Source of the DNA: Topomyia yanbarensis
Taxonomy: Eukaryota > Arthropoda > Insecta > Diptera > Culicidae
Assembly: GCF_030247195.1 (NCBI RefSeq)
Contig: NC_080672.1
Span: 404,195,037 to 404,259,036, forward strand
Direction of reading: 5' to 3'
DNA length: 64,000 bases
Of this stretch, positions 33,588-46,260 are shown piece by piece; within the stretch, counting starts at the first letter, position 1, and each line of letters starts with the position of its first letter. Position numbers and translations under genes: made by a program. The notes under the pieces were generated by a model. It did no database searches. It was not told the origin of the DNA and saw only the letters and a list, made by a program, of their open reading frames with translations.

Positions 33588-33850
33588 GGGACCATTCATA
33601 AATTACGTAACGCTTTTAGGGGGGGGGGGAGGGGGTCCGATAAGTTGTGACATGTTGTGACATAGGGGGGAGGGGGAGTTAGCTAGATCGTTACGTAACA
33701 TGTTTTCACCGAAGAAAAAAAAAATTTTTCTAGGAATTTGTTACGTAATAGGGGAGGGGGGGATGGAAAAATTTGTGACAATTTGTTACATGGGGGAGGG
33801 GGGAGTCAATTTTGGGCAATTTTTGCGTTACGTAATTTATGAATGGTCCC
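33588..33850. mobile_element. MITE with 26-bp perfect inverted ends and TAA duplication
   Basis: GGGACCATTCATAAATTACG begins the left end (33588-33613) and the exact reverse complement ends the element (33825-33850). TAA flanks both sides (33585-33587, 33851-33853), as for PIF/Harbinger-type insertion. The interior is G-rich with GTGACATGTTGTGACAT repeats. The inverted paralogue near 63220 lacks it, which gives an empty site. Confidence 0.9.
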
Positions 33851-35650
33851 TAACCTGGATTATTTAAAACAATTTTAAATTTACGACTCAACTAGCACTC
33901 GAGACATAAAAATTGAGGTTTAAAATGAAAAAGTAAAGAACCCGAATGCATAAATTTGAAATTTTGCAAACCCGAATCCGACCCGAATACAAGGCATTGA
34001 AAATTGATAAACCGGAAGCCGAATTCAAAAATTTTAAATTTATGAATTATTAAATTGTTCCAATTCGGATTTGAAACCGAAATTTTTTGAATTGATGGTC
34101 CCAAGGCAGACCCGAAACCAAACATTTTAATAATTTAAGAACCCAAAGCTCGCCCGAAATCCGATATTTTTGAAATTTAGAGACCTTAAACTGAACCCGA
34201 ACTCGAAATTTGAAATTTGAAAAATCTGAGCTCAAAAATTTAATAAAAAGGAGGAACCTGATGAATTTTGGTTGAGGAATCCAAACCGGACCCGAACCCG
34301 TGAATTTTAAAATTGGGGAGTCCAAATTTCTTTTGAAATACAAGGATTGATTTGATGAAACCCAACTCGAAACCCGAGAATTAAATTAAAATTAGAAACT
34401 CAATAATTTTTAAATTCAGGAGCCAAAAATTCACCCAAAACCTGAAAATGGAGAACCGGAACACGAACGCACGAATTTCAAAACTAAGCAACCCAAATCT
34501 TATCCGAAAGCCTACTATTTTAAAATTGAAAACGCGAACCACACCCAAAACCCAAGATTTATAGAATTGAAAAATCCGAACGCGACCCGAAATCAGAGAA
34601 CGTTTAAAATTGAAGAATCCGAATTCGAAAGTTTTAAATTTTAGAAGCCTGAACCTAAGAGTTTGAAATGTGAGAAATCCGAACCCGATCCGAAACCTGA
34701 TAGATTTCTTATTGAAGAACCCTACCCGAAAGCGCACATTTTAATACTGAGGAGCTACAACTCCCCCTGAAATGCGAATATTTTAAAACTGATGTACCCA
34801 AACCGAATCCGAAGACAGAAGACTTTTAAAGTTTGGTATCCGACCCAACCCGAAAATTTTTAAATTAAGAAATCCAATAATTTTTAAATTGAGAAACTCA
34901 AACGTCATCCCAAATCCAAAACTTTTAAAAATTAAGAAATCCAAACCTAACCCGAAAGCTGACAATTTTAAAATTAAAAACTTCGAACTCCGCCCAAAAC
35001 CAGAGATTTTGAAAATTAAAGAACTTGAATGCGACCTGAAATCCGGGAATCGTTAGATTGAAGAAACTGAACTCGACAATTTTAAATTAAAAAAAAAACC
35101 CGAGTCCAAGAATTTTAAATTTGAGAAAGCTGAACCTGACTCGAAACCTAAATAATATCGAATTGGAGAACCATACCCGAACTCGAACTGAAAATTTTGA
35201 AAATGAGCCGAAGCTCCCCAGAAAGGCAAGTATTTCAAAATTGATGAACCCAAAACGGACTCGAAACCCGAGAGCTTCTAAATTTATGAATCGGCACCCA
35301 TCCCGGAACCTGAAAATTTTAAAATTTGGAAACCCCATTAATTTCAATATTAAGGAACCCAAATATTAAAATTAATAAATCGAATAATCCCGACCACTAA
35401 AAATAAAAAAAAAAAAACATGGGCGCAACCCGGACCTAAATTACGAAAAACCAAAACACGTACATAAGAATTTCAAAACTGAGAAACTCACACTTTCGGG
35501 CAAGACGAGAATTTTAGAGTTTAAAAAATCGAGCTGAGGAATTCGAGATTTGAAAAACCTGACCTAAACCCGAGAACGTTTAAATTGAAGAACCCCAACC
35601 CGATCCGAAAGTCGAGAAACTCAAAATAGCAATACTCCAGCCAACCCGGC

Positions 35651-35936
35651 CAAGAATTTTGGAATTACTTCAGAATTCTGTCAAAAAATGGAGACACGAA
35701 CTTCCCATACCACCCCGAGATAACGTTCCAAATTTGAGCCAAATCGGTTAACATTCACCCATGTTCTAAGGCGGATTAAAGCTTGAATGGAAACGTTATA
35801 AAAGGTTTGAAGAAAAGTATGATTCACAATTCACAATTTTGTTTTCAGTTATGAGGGTTTGCAAACGGTCTAACAACAAAATGCACAAATCAATCTCAAG
35901 TACAAGAAGCAATCATAACTGTTGGGTTGGCGATTA
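35651..35936. other. Short unassigned spacer
   Basis: Transition from the degenerate array to the foldback element. No motif seen. Confidence 0.35.
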
Positions 35937-37373
35937 GGGCATCGCAAAAAAAAAATTTTTTTTTGAATTCTCAAAGCCCCCCCTCCCTTCTAATATTATG
36001 ACCCATATCAAAGTAAGCTCAGATGCCAAATTTCACATCATTTCATTTGGACATTTCTAGACCCCGCCCACCCCGCTTGAAATTTTTTGAAATTGGTGTT
36101 AAATTGGAGGAAACACATATTAAATACTATAACTTTTGAAGTAGTACTCAGAAAATTACAATTCGTTCTTCTTTTTAAAGGAAATAATCTTAGTATATAA
36201 ATAGAGATATTTATGTGTCTCGAAAAATACGGGAAAGGTGGGTACTGTGTCATTTTGTCTCCAAAATCCCTTATTTTTAATATTTTTTTTTGCTCCCTGA
36301 TGGAAATCATACATATGTTGCAGATTTTCTAATGTGAAAAAAATCTCAAAAATCGAACGAAACCTTTTTCTCTTTTGTCCGAATACGAGAAATTGGAGTT
36401 ATAGTGCTGTTTGTCATTCAAATAAAATTTCATTATTTTCTTGTACATAAATCTCTATTATTCTTCAATCAATTTTAATAATGTTCCTAATCCTTAGGAA
36501 CAAAATGAAAATTTGTTCGTTATCAGTAAAAGTCAGAAACATCAAATTTTCTGACAGTTGGTCTCGATTTCACATTTTTATCATTAAATCGCACATTAAA
36601 TCCATTTAACAATAAATTCTTATTTAATTTACTACTTTTAGTGTAAAATACGCTTGGGGTTCACATGAGAAAAGTTTCATTCCTGGAAAAATAGGAGAGG
36701 TTGAGGTATTATGACATTTAATGGAAAAATGTAATTTGTAGAGTTAATGTTAAAATTTTTTGTATTTCTGAATTTAACCGGTTGCGAACCTATTTTTGTT
36801 TTATTTCTAAGAATTTTCCGTGTTCAACAAGTTACACTTGAGGAAAATTGATTGAAGAATAATAGAGATATATGCAAGAGAAAATGATAAAATTTTATAT
36901 GAATTACAAAAGGCCATATAACCCCAACTTCTCGTATTCATACAAAGATCAAAAAGGTTCCGATAGATTTCTGAGATTTTTCACATCAGAAAAACTGCAA
37001 AATATGCATGATTTGTATCATGGAGCAAACTAATTTTAAAAAATAGGGTTTTTTTTGGGGACAAAATGACCCAGCAAAGCAAAAAAAAAAATTAAAATGG
37101 GAGATTTTGGGGACAAAATGACCCAGTACCCAATTTTCCGTATTTTCCTAGAAACATAAATATCTTCATTCAAATACTAAGGTTATTTCCTTTAAAATTG
37201 TAGGTTATAGCATTTAATATATTTTTCCTCTATATTTTCTCATAGCACCAATTTCAAAAATTTCAAGCGAAGTGGGCCCCCAAATGATGTGAAATTTGGC
37301 ATCCGAGCTTACTTTGACATTTGTCACAATATGAGAGGGGGGCCTTTGAGAATTCAAAAAAAATTGCAATGCC
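35937..37373. mobile_element. 1.4-kb foldback MITE (GGGCATCGCAA ends, TTA duplication)
   Basis: The left arm (GGGCATCGCAA..., TCAAAGCCCCCCCTC, CAGATGCCAAATTTCACATC, GTATTTTTCGAGACACA-type) is mirrored in the right arm (...AAATGATGTGAAATTTGGC, GCCTTTGAGAATTC, TTGCAATGCC). The arms are several hundred bases long and diverged. TTA flanks both ends (35934-35936, 37374-37376). A free-standing copy of the left arm occurs at 49027-49480. Short G-and-T-rich words such as GACAAAATGACCCAGTACCC recur in both arms. Non-coding. Confidence 0.83.
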
Positions 37374-37376
37374 TTA

Positions 37377-40070
37377 CTAACGAAAGATTGCCAGTCCCAT
37401 GGTGGTCCAGTTACGTTTTGGCCAGATCTAGCCAGCTGCCATTACATCAAGGACTACAATGTTAATACGACATTCCAACATAGCTGAATCCACCAAATCG
37501 TCCAGTTCCATCCAATAGGTATAGTATTAGTATTAGATGATAATGATGGGGAAACTAAAGATGAAGGGAGCAGTCACCAGTAAAATGGATCGGAATAAAA
37601 CATCAATTTCAATCAGTTAGTTAAGTTTGAACATGCGCCTTGTGATGAACGGCGTCAACAGAAAAGTGCGAGACTTTCTACGAAAGCATAATGAATGGTT
37701 TCTTTCAGTTATTTTTAGAGTAATTTAATTCAGTTTACAGATAGATTCGCGGTCAGTGAATTTAACATAAATTTAATTCCTGGGTTGTAGATAAATACAT
37801 CGTCTTTCAAATGCTATTGCTGGATGCCACTCAATACGACATGATTTGAGTGCATTCTTATAACGACAACCGCTCAATATTTGCTGGCACCCTGTATGCC
37901 CTAGTATTCAAGTTAAACTCAATTCATTTTGTTTAAAGCTATCCATGCACGAGACGATATCCAAACCATAATGGATTAGTCAGAATTCCTGCCACACAAA
38001 TCCCTCAGAGCCGTGGTACAGAGTTAAACAGAAAGTGCCTGAGAATGTTTGTTGTAAAACCATTAGACTTTCATGTTCACTACTAACCCGGTCGATAGGA
38101 TGAAACGGTGAGAAAGGGCAGAATATACACTTTAACATTTTCTTTACATGCTCCCGGCACGACTAACATATTGTTACTGAATGACGCGCGTTTTACCCAC
38201 AATTCCTCTCAAAGCTGTGCATATGCAAAAGATCAGCATTACAGCCACTCTATCCCTATGGACGATGTCACTCAAGGAAAGGTATTTCCACGTCCGATGC
38301 TTCAGTGCCAATAGAAGACACATTCGTTAATCCGATTTCTGATAGTTTCAGCTTCCCATTCGTTTTCGGAATGTAAGACGAAACTCAACTTCATTATATC
38401 GCTCATCTCTGCCTATAAACATGCCCAAAAACGGAAGGTCAGTCCGACCCGAAAAAGACTCTACTTCCATAGACCCAGTCCAGTTTTAAATACTCCTACC
38501 GTTCGGTTCCTCTATCTCTTTGTCCCTTATCCAACCAGAAACCGGGTCACAACAACCCTTCATTACCCGTTTTCAGCTGTATTGCCAGTGTATCGAGCTG
38601 GTGCGGGGCTTTCCCACCTAACTGTCCTCCTTTGAGCGGAGAAGCAAAATACTACCGAATACCGTTCAACCGTCCTCCTCCAGCGCCTGTGCTATAGAAA
38701 GAGGAAATGAAAATGCTCACTTCAAAAGGATATCGGTTTCATTTAACAAATTTAAGTTTTTAAGAGGTTTATTTAATTATTTCAATTTGGGAAGTTTGCC
38801 TTTCCGTTTGCCGATTCGGGGCAGTATTTCACCGGACCCTCGAAATCCCTGCTTATCGGGTCATTCCGCCTCCTGATAGCTCGACGAACCTGAACCTTGA
38901 CTGCTCCTTTCAAACCATTGGTTTCGATGGTTCCGACTAAGGTCGTGGTGTGAAAGCAAGGGTGACGATTACCGTTTCGGACAAATGAACAAAAAAAATG
39001 TTTAACAAAAATGAGAGAAAAAAAATAATTCCCCTAATGAAACAGCTGCCAGGCTGTGGGCAGAAGGGATAGCCATTCGATAAATTATCCAAATTTATTT
39101 CGATTGAAGAATTGTCATTGTACTAAGACTGTTTCTCGGAAGATTCGGAGAAACTTGTGAATGAAACCATCGAGCCGTGTGTCAGGATTTTTTTTATTAC
39201 TTCGGGTCAGTACATGTCGCCCGTTCGGAGGGTGAACGATTTCTGCTGTGGTTCTGCTCTTTTTGTGCCCCAGTCGTAAAACGTGGTGATGACTGGACGG
39301 AATATAGTCGCCCAGAGAGAAAAAAAAATTGCTGCCAACTGGCTACGAAAAAAAATGCGAAAGTAATGCTACTGATCCGTAAAATTATTATTATGTGATA
39401 AGGTCGGCGGGAAAACAAACGAGATGGTCATTTGCGATAATCTAGCAGTTATTCAGTTGAGCCAGTCAGTAGAGAGAGAGATGGAGGTGCGGTCACCGAA
39501 TGGACATTTTTATTTCTTTACGGTGGAATGAATTTAAAGCACATACCTAATTAAGGATTGGGTTCTATAAATATTACAAAGTGCTTGCTGGTCGCTTTAG
39601 TTTATGAATATTTTGTCATCGTGCACGATACAGACAGCTAATACTGAAAATTATTCGCTTGTGGTTAGTCCCGTGTCAAAGTTTAATAAAAAGTCCTGAA
39701 GTTTTCAAAAACTAACGTCAGTTAATAAAAATTACATTTTTTTCAAACCTTATGATATTCAGAATATTTTGATAAATATGTAGTACAGTGGAGACCCGTA
39801 TTTTTCAGCCCCTTGGGGTAATTTAGGCCGCCAAATGGAGACATTGAGAAAACCGTACATATTTTTTTTTAATAAACCGATTCAGTTAATATATTTTTTA
39901 AATCCCTAGGCATAGTCTTATAACTCTTTCTGATTATTTAGTATAAGTCTCCCCTAATTGATTGAAATTTTGTAATTTTGCATCTTTAAGGAAACTAAAA
40001 TATGCTCAAGAAAGGATTTATTCGAATCTGACTGGGTTTGTCTGCTAGAACCCATCAAATAGATTTTCAT
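37377..40070. other. Mostly unique-looking sequence; no gene recognised
   Basis: A lone CAGTGGAGACCCG word at 39786, like a pogo/Tigger terminus, has no inverted partner within reach. Frames at 38108-38314 and 39177-39398 are short and featureless. 38400-38960 is pyrimidine-rich and GC-balanced. Confidence 0.3.
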
Positions 40071-40074
40071 ACAT

Positions 40075-40828
40075 CGTCGCTGTTGTGCTATCTTATGACA
40101 AGCGCCATTTAGCACATTTCGAGAAAAACGATTTTTAAAATTTGAGATTGAATATCTTGAAACTTATAAATGGTAAAAACAATTCAAAGAAGACAATTAA
40201 TGCTTCTATCTATTCTGTATGAAACTCTTAAATATCACGAAGTTCGGTTGACTATGTTGCGAGTTTTCACTATAAATGTAAACAAAAGTCGCACTCACAC
40301 GTGTCGTAGGTCTGTATTAATGACAAAATTTGTATGGCGTGTCATAATTGTGCATGGAAAATTTCCCATAGAAAAAAAGCATCAATTATTAACTTTTATT
40401 AATATCTTCGGCTTTATTCGGCCTAGAAACAATCGATGAGATGAATTTTGAAGGAAATCGAGCAAGCGATCTAGAAAAAATAGTAATTTTTAATTACAGT
40501 GTTGCCAAACATGAAATATTGCCAATTTAAAAGTAAAACTGCATATTTCTCACAATACATGTATTTGTATTTTGAAAATTATTATGCCATTGTATTCCTC
40601 AGACATTTTTACATATAAAAACATCTAAAACTTCTACATTACTTAAGCGAATCCCAGTGATACAGTGATTTAAAGCAAAAAACTTTTTTCGATATACCTC
40701 AGTAACCAAGCAAAATTTCAAAATTCCGAAAACGCCATTTTGTAGAGAATTTTCAGATTAGTGATGTTGCATATCTAACTCAGTTTACCCCAAAATGGCG
40801 TTTGTCATAAGATAGCACAACAGCGACG
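40075..40828. mobile_element. 754-bp MITE with 38-bp inverted ends
   Basis: CGTCGCTGTTGTGCTATCTT at 40075 and the reverse complement ending 40828 (AAGATAGCACAACAGCGACG) continue inward through ATGACAA-CGCCATTT with about one mismatch. ACAT flanks both sides (40071-40074, 40829-40832). The interior is AT-rich and non-coding; the frame at 40170-40439 has no motif. Confidence 0.8.
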
Positions 40829-41330
40829 ACATATGATGCTCTTGTCCAAAAGCTAACATAATGGGAAGCAGACAAAATCGAGGGAAGAAGAAATCGCGTC
40901 TTCGCTGTATTTCTTTTTCAGATCACTTACAATTTCTAATCGAAAGGTCCTCAATAAACGCACAGAAGACGAAAATCAATACAAAGTGCAGCTACTGCAG
41001 CCAAAACAAGTGCTTGAACAAAAGGAACTACACAGAAGCAGGGCCGTAGAGAGAAAATGCGGGCCCGGGGGGGGGGGGGGGGGGGGGGGAGGTCCAACGT
41101 ACGGGCCCCACCACTGTATATTGCCCGAGTACCAAAAAGCTAAAGTTTGAAATTCATTGATATTCACTGAAATTTTATAGTTATGTACCAATTTTTGCTC
41201 TAGTTATTTGTAGTGACAATGACGGAAAAATCGTAGAACTGTTTATACTTTGAAGGATTTTAAATACCTTTTCAAAAGTTTTGGTGACTTTGAAAAGAGT
41301 CATTTTTGTCAATAGTGTTAGTAAAAGTAA

Positions 41331-44300
41331 AAACCTATTTTAATCCACCTAGCGGTGCAATTGTGCCTTTCTCAATCATGAATCACGAGAATGTGTGCGT
41401 TGTTTATATTCATTAAAAGCTTTTAAATGCATATATTACATTTTATTATTATACATCACATGACAACTATATACAGGAAAATAAATCATTATTCGAGTTC
41501 TAAAATTTTGAAAAAGAAAAAACAGCCACGGTAATATTGAACTAAAAAAAGGTGCAAAATCGGCAAAGTCCCAAAAAGTCGATTTTTCGAAAATTTTTCG
41601 AGATAACATAAAATCTCGACGTTTCATACATTTTAAAGATGTTGGGCATCAAAAATACGAATTCGATTTCTGAAATTTCATGAGGTCCCCCCTTTGAAAA
41701 AAAAAATTTGAGTTCCGGCTTATATGGGAATTTCATATGTGACCGGACGGTTTAGTCTATATTTCCGGAACCATATAAGCGATCCATACGAAATTTTATA
41801 GACATCTATGGGGATATTATAGCTATCATTTGGGACTAAGTTTGTGAAAATCGGCCCAACCATTTCCGGGAAACTGATGTGAGTTCGTAAATTTTGAAAA
41901 ATGGCCGCTTTTCCCGGGCACTTCCGGAACCGTTTATGGTGGTCAATGTAGTCAACGAAAGTTTGGTTGGCCGTCGGTGACCTAGAACAGCAAATTTAAG
42001 TTGTTTGAGAGACATTTTAGCGAAATTTTTACCTTTTTTGCTTTCATCGGAGTATCGGTTTGAATCACAATTTGCTATGTGATCGCACGCCACAACCTGT
42101 AACTCCGGAACCGGAAGTCGGATCGGGATGAAATTAAATAGCCATTTACGGGGACGCAATACCTTTCATTTGAAGCCAAGTTTAGTCGAATCGGTTCAGC
42201 CATCTCCGAGAAACCGATGTGACTGTTATTCTGAATTTAGATACTTCCGCCGGGGCTTCCGGAACCGATGATGGTGGCCAATGTGGCCAAATAGACTTTG
42301 AATGGATGTTAGGTACCTAATACTACATATCGAAGCAGTTGTGGTCATATTTTGGAAAAATTTTCACCTTTATACATTCATTGCAGAATTTATTAAAATC
42401 GACATTTTCTGCGTGTTCGTACTTATCACCCTGTAAATCCGGAACCGGAAGTCGGATCCATTAGAAATTCAATAGCAGCCTATGGGAACGTTGCACCTTT
42501 CATTTGAGACTAAGTTTGTCAAAATCGGTTCAGCCATCTCTTAGAAAAATGAGTGACATTTTTGGTCACATACACACACACATACACACACATACATACA
42601 TACACACACAGACATTTGCCGAACTCGACGAACTGAATCGAATGGTATATGTCACTCGGCCCTCCGGGCCTCCGTTAAAAAGTCGGTTTTCAGAGCAATT
42701 GCAATACCTTTCTATTGAGAAAGGCAAAAAGGTGCGAAATCGGCAAAGTCCCAAAAAGTCGATTTTTATAAAAAAAAATTTTTTCGAGATAACATAAAAT
42801 CTCGACGTTTCATGCATTTTAAAGATGTTTGGCATCAAAAATACGAATTCGATTTCTGAAATTTCATGAGGTCCCCCCTTTGAAAAAAAATTTGAGTTCC
42901 GGCTTATATGGGAATTTCATATGTGACCGGACGGTTTAGTCTATATTTCCGGAACCATATAAGCGATCCGTACGAAATTTTATAGACATCTATGGGGATA
43001 TTATAGCTATCATTTGGGACTAAGTTTGTGAAAATCGGCCCAACCATTTCCGGGAAACTGGTGTGAGTTCGTAAATTTTGAAAAATGGCCGCTTTTCCCG
43101 GGCACTTCCGGAACCGTTTATGGTGGTCAATGTAGTCAACGAAAGTTTGGTTGGCCGTCGGTGACCTAGAACAGCAAATTTAAGTTGTTTGAGAGACATT
43201 TTAGCGAAATTTTTACCTTTTTTGCTTTCATCGGAGTATCGGTTTGAATCACAATTTGCTATGTGATCGCACGCCACACCCTGTAACTCCGGAACCGGAA
43301 GTCGGATCGGGATGAAATTAAATAGCCATTTACGGGGACGCAATACCTTTCATTTGAGGCCAAGTTTAGTCGAATCGGTCTAGCCATCTCCGAGAAACCG
43401 ATGTGACTGTTATTCTGAATTTAGATACTTCCGCCGGGGCTTCCGGAACCGAGGATGGTGGCCAATGTGGCCAAATAGACTTTGAATGGATGTTAGTGAC
43501 CTAATACTACAAATCGAAGCAGTTGTGGTCGTATTTTGGAAAAATTTTCACCTTTATACATTCATTGCAGAATTTATTAAAATCGACATTTTCTGCGTGT
43601 TCGTACTTATTACCCTGTAAATCCGGAACCGGAAGTCGGATCCATTAGAAATTCAATAGCAGCCTATGGGAACGTTGCACCTTTCATTTGAGACTAAGTT
43701 TGTCAAAATCGGTTCAGCCATCTCTGAGAAAAATGAGTGACATTTTTGGTCACATACACACACACATACACACACACATACATACATACACACATACATA
43801 CACACACAGACATTTGCCGAACTCGACGAACTGAATCGAATGGTATATGTCACTCGGCCCTCCGGGCCTCCGTTAAAAAGTCGGTTTTCAGAGCAATTGC
43901 AATACCTTTCTATTGAGAAAGGCAAAAAGGTGCAAAATCGGCAAAGTCCCAAAAAGTCGATTTTTATAAAAAAAAATTTTCGAGATAACATAAAATCTCG
44001 ACGTTTCATACATTTTAAAGATGTTGGGCATCAAAAATACGAATTCGATTTCTGAAATTTCATGAGGTCCCCCCTTTGAAAAAAAAAATTTGAGTTCCGG
44101 CTTATATGGGAATTTCATATGTGACCAGACGGTTTAGTCTATATTTCCGGAACCATATAAGCGATCCGTACGAAATTTTATAGACATCTATGGGGATATT
44201 ATAGCTATCATTTGGGACTAAGTTTTTTTGAAAATCGGCCCAACCATTTCCGGGAAACTGATGTGAGTTCGTAAATTTTGAAAAATGGCCGCTTTTCCCG

Positions 44301-45130
44301 GGCACTTCCGGAACCGTTTATGGTGGTCAATGTAGTCAACGAAAGTTTGGTTGGCCGTCGGTGACCTAGAACAGCAAATTTAAGTTGTTTGAGAGACATT
44401 TTAGCGAAATTTTTACCTTTTTTGCTTTCATCGGAGTATCGGTTTGAATCACAATTTGCTATGTGATCGCACGCCACAACCTGTAACTCCGGAACCGGAA
44501 GTCGTATCGGGATGAAATTAAATAGCCATTTACGGGGACGCAATACCTTTCATTTGAGGCCAAGTTTAGTCGAATCGGTCTAGCCATCTCCGAGAAACCG
44601 ATGTGACTGTTATTCTGAATTTAGATACTTCCACCGGGGCTTCCGGAACCGAGGATGGTGGCCAATGTGGCCAAATAGACTTTGAATGGATGTTAGTGAC
44701 CTAATACTACAAATCGAAGCAGTTGTGGTCGTATTTTGGAAAAATTTTCACCTTTATACATTCATTGCAGAATTTATTAAAATCGACATTTTCTGCGTGT
44801 TCGTACTTATCACCCTGTAAATCCGGAACCGGAAGTCGGATCCATTAGAAATTCAATAGCAGCCTATGGGAACGTTGCACCTTTCATTTGAGACTAAGTT
44901 TGTCAAAATCGGTTCAGCCATCTCTGAGAAAAATTAGTGACATTTTTGGTCACATACACACACACATACACACACACATACATACATACACACATACATA
45001 CACACACACAGACATTTGCCGAACTCGACGAACTGAATCGAATGGTATATGTCACTCGGCCCTCCGGGCCTCCGTTAAAAAGTCGGTTTTCAGAGCAATT
45101 GCAATACCTTTCTATTGAGAAAGGCAAAAA
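41331..45130 (+). repeat. Three tandem ~1.2-kb units of the hairpin-ended element
   Basis: One left end (TTAATCCACCTAGCGGTGC at 41341) is followed by three nearly identical units: 41551-42730, 42731-43928 and 43929-45130 (1180, 1198 and about 1202 bases). Each unit ends with the CGGCCCTCCGGGCC hairpin, then CCTTTCTATTGAGAAAGG (42707-42724, 43905-43922, 45107-45124) and CAAAA. Each carries a (CA)n-rich run of variable length just before. A 107-codon minus frame recurs in every unit only because the units are near-identical; its sequence resembles no protein I know. The same architecture with one left and two right ends is seen at 13919-14976. Confidence 0.88.
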
Positions 45131-46260
45131 AATGGAAAGATTTAAAATGTAGTAATTAAAAAAATTAAAAATATTATCTAAACGGCGATCAATGGAAAAA
45201 TAAAAAAGCAATGGGAAAACTGAATATTGAAAGAATGTACAAAAAAACAAAAATAGCAAAATCAATCAAATAAACAAATTAAAGTCAATTGTAAAAATAT
45301 GTATAATCAAGAAAAACTAAAACAGAAAAATAAAAAATATTAATAAAAGAAAATAGCAAACAAATTGCAAAGATTAAAGAAGACGAACATTGTTCAACAA
45401 AAGGTAAAAATAATAAAAAATGGGTAAAATTAGAAAAAATTTAGGAATCAATGAAAATGAAAAAAACTACTAGAAAGAAACCAAACATTAATATAAAAGT
45501 GCATAAAACTGAAAAACTTGTTGAACCTAAAATAACAAAATATATTTAACATCAAGAACAAGAAATATTCAATGCAATAGAAAAAGTGAAAAAACGTTAA
45601 GTGTGCATAAAATTAGTGGAATAAACATAAAAAAACAAAAATAAAAAAAAAAGGCAAAATTAACGGCAACCGGAAAATTTTGAAAAATTGGAACAATGAA
45701 AAGACGAAAATAAATAAAGAGATTTGGAAGGTATGGATTGATGAAAAGCGAAGCAAACGGACAAACTAGAAACAAAAATACTAGAAAAACCAAAATGGTA
45801 TACTATAGAAACACACAAAATGGAGAAAATGACAAGAAGAAATTTAAAAAAAAGGATTGTATTTATTTAGAGAATGAAAAAAAAACATTAGGAAAAAAAT
45901 TGAAATAAATTCAAACAACGAACTAAATGTAAAATGAAAAGAAAGTACGGGTAATGGCAAAATTCAAATGTTTTGTAGGGAAATACAAAAATAAGAAAAT
46001 TTAAAATTTAAAGTAAACGTATAGGAAAATGATCAGCAGAAAAATTATTTTCAAAATAGGTTAAATGGAAAAAATGAAAAAATAACAACAATGAATAGAA
46101 TGAAAGAATTGGGAACATGTGAAAAATAAATAAAATTATATTAAGTTAACAATGGGAAAAAATAAAACTACGTAAAGCTAAAAACTAGAGAACATGGAAT
46201 AAAATAGGAAAAGGGTAAGTAATGGGACAATAAGACAAATAAGATTGGCAAATATCAAAG
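45131..46260. repeat. A-rich low-complexity tract
   Basis: About 1.1 kb of plus-strand purine/A-rich sequence made of AAAATGGAAAA and AATAAAAT-like words, with no fixed period. The poly-K/F/L frames on it are composition artefacts. Confidence 0.8.

Larger units (their letters stand above)
32400..35650 (+). repeat. Degenerate short-period array (CCGAACCCGAAAATTTTAAA type)
   Basis: A 3.2-kb block in which CGAACCCGAACCCGAAA-like words alternate with ATTTTAAAATTGAG-like words, about every 38-42 bases, with heavy divergence. The reverse strand reads as a 13-residue pattern rich in F, R and G (for example GFLNFKILGFRVRF), because the period is close to 39. That explains the many minus-strand open frames here. 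Two younger elements interrupt it (32817-33185 and 33588-33850). An inverted paralogue of 32490-34870 occurs at 62680-64000. Confidence 0.82.

Noticed and set aside
39786..39800. CAGTGGAGACCCG as a pogo/Tigger terminus
   Set aside because: No inverted partner within several kb and no TA-flanked element could be delimited.
41836..44543. Repeated 107-111 codon minus-strand frame (MRPRKWLFNF...) in three copies
   Set aside because: The copies are identical because the 1.2-kb units are recent duplicates. There is no recognised domain, and the frame is not evident in the older copies at 13919 and 49930.
42566..45010. (CA)n runs with VCVCMYVC-type frames
   Set aside because: Simple-sequence runs internal to each repeat unit; the Cys/Val/Tyr frames are translations of (TG)n.
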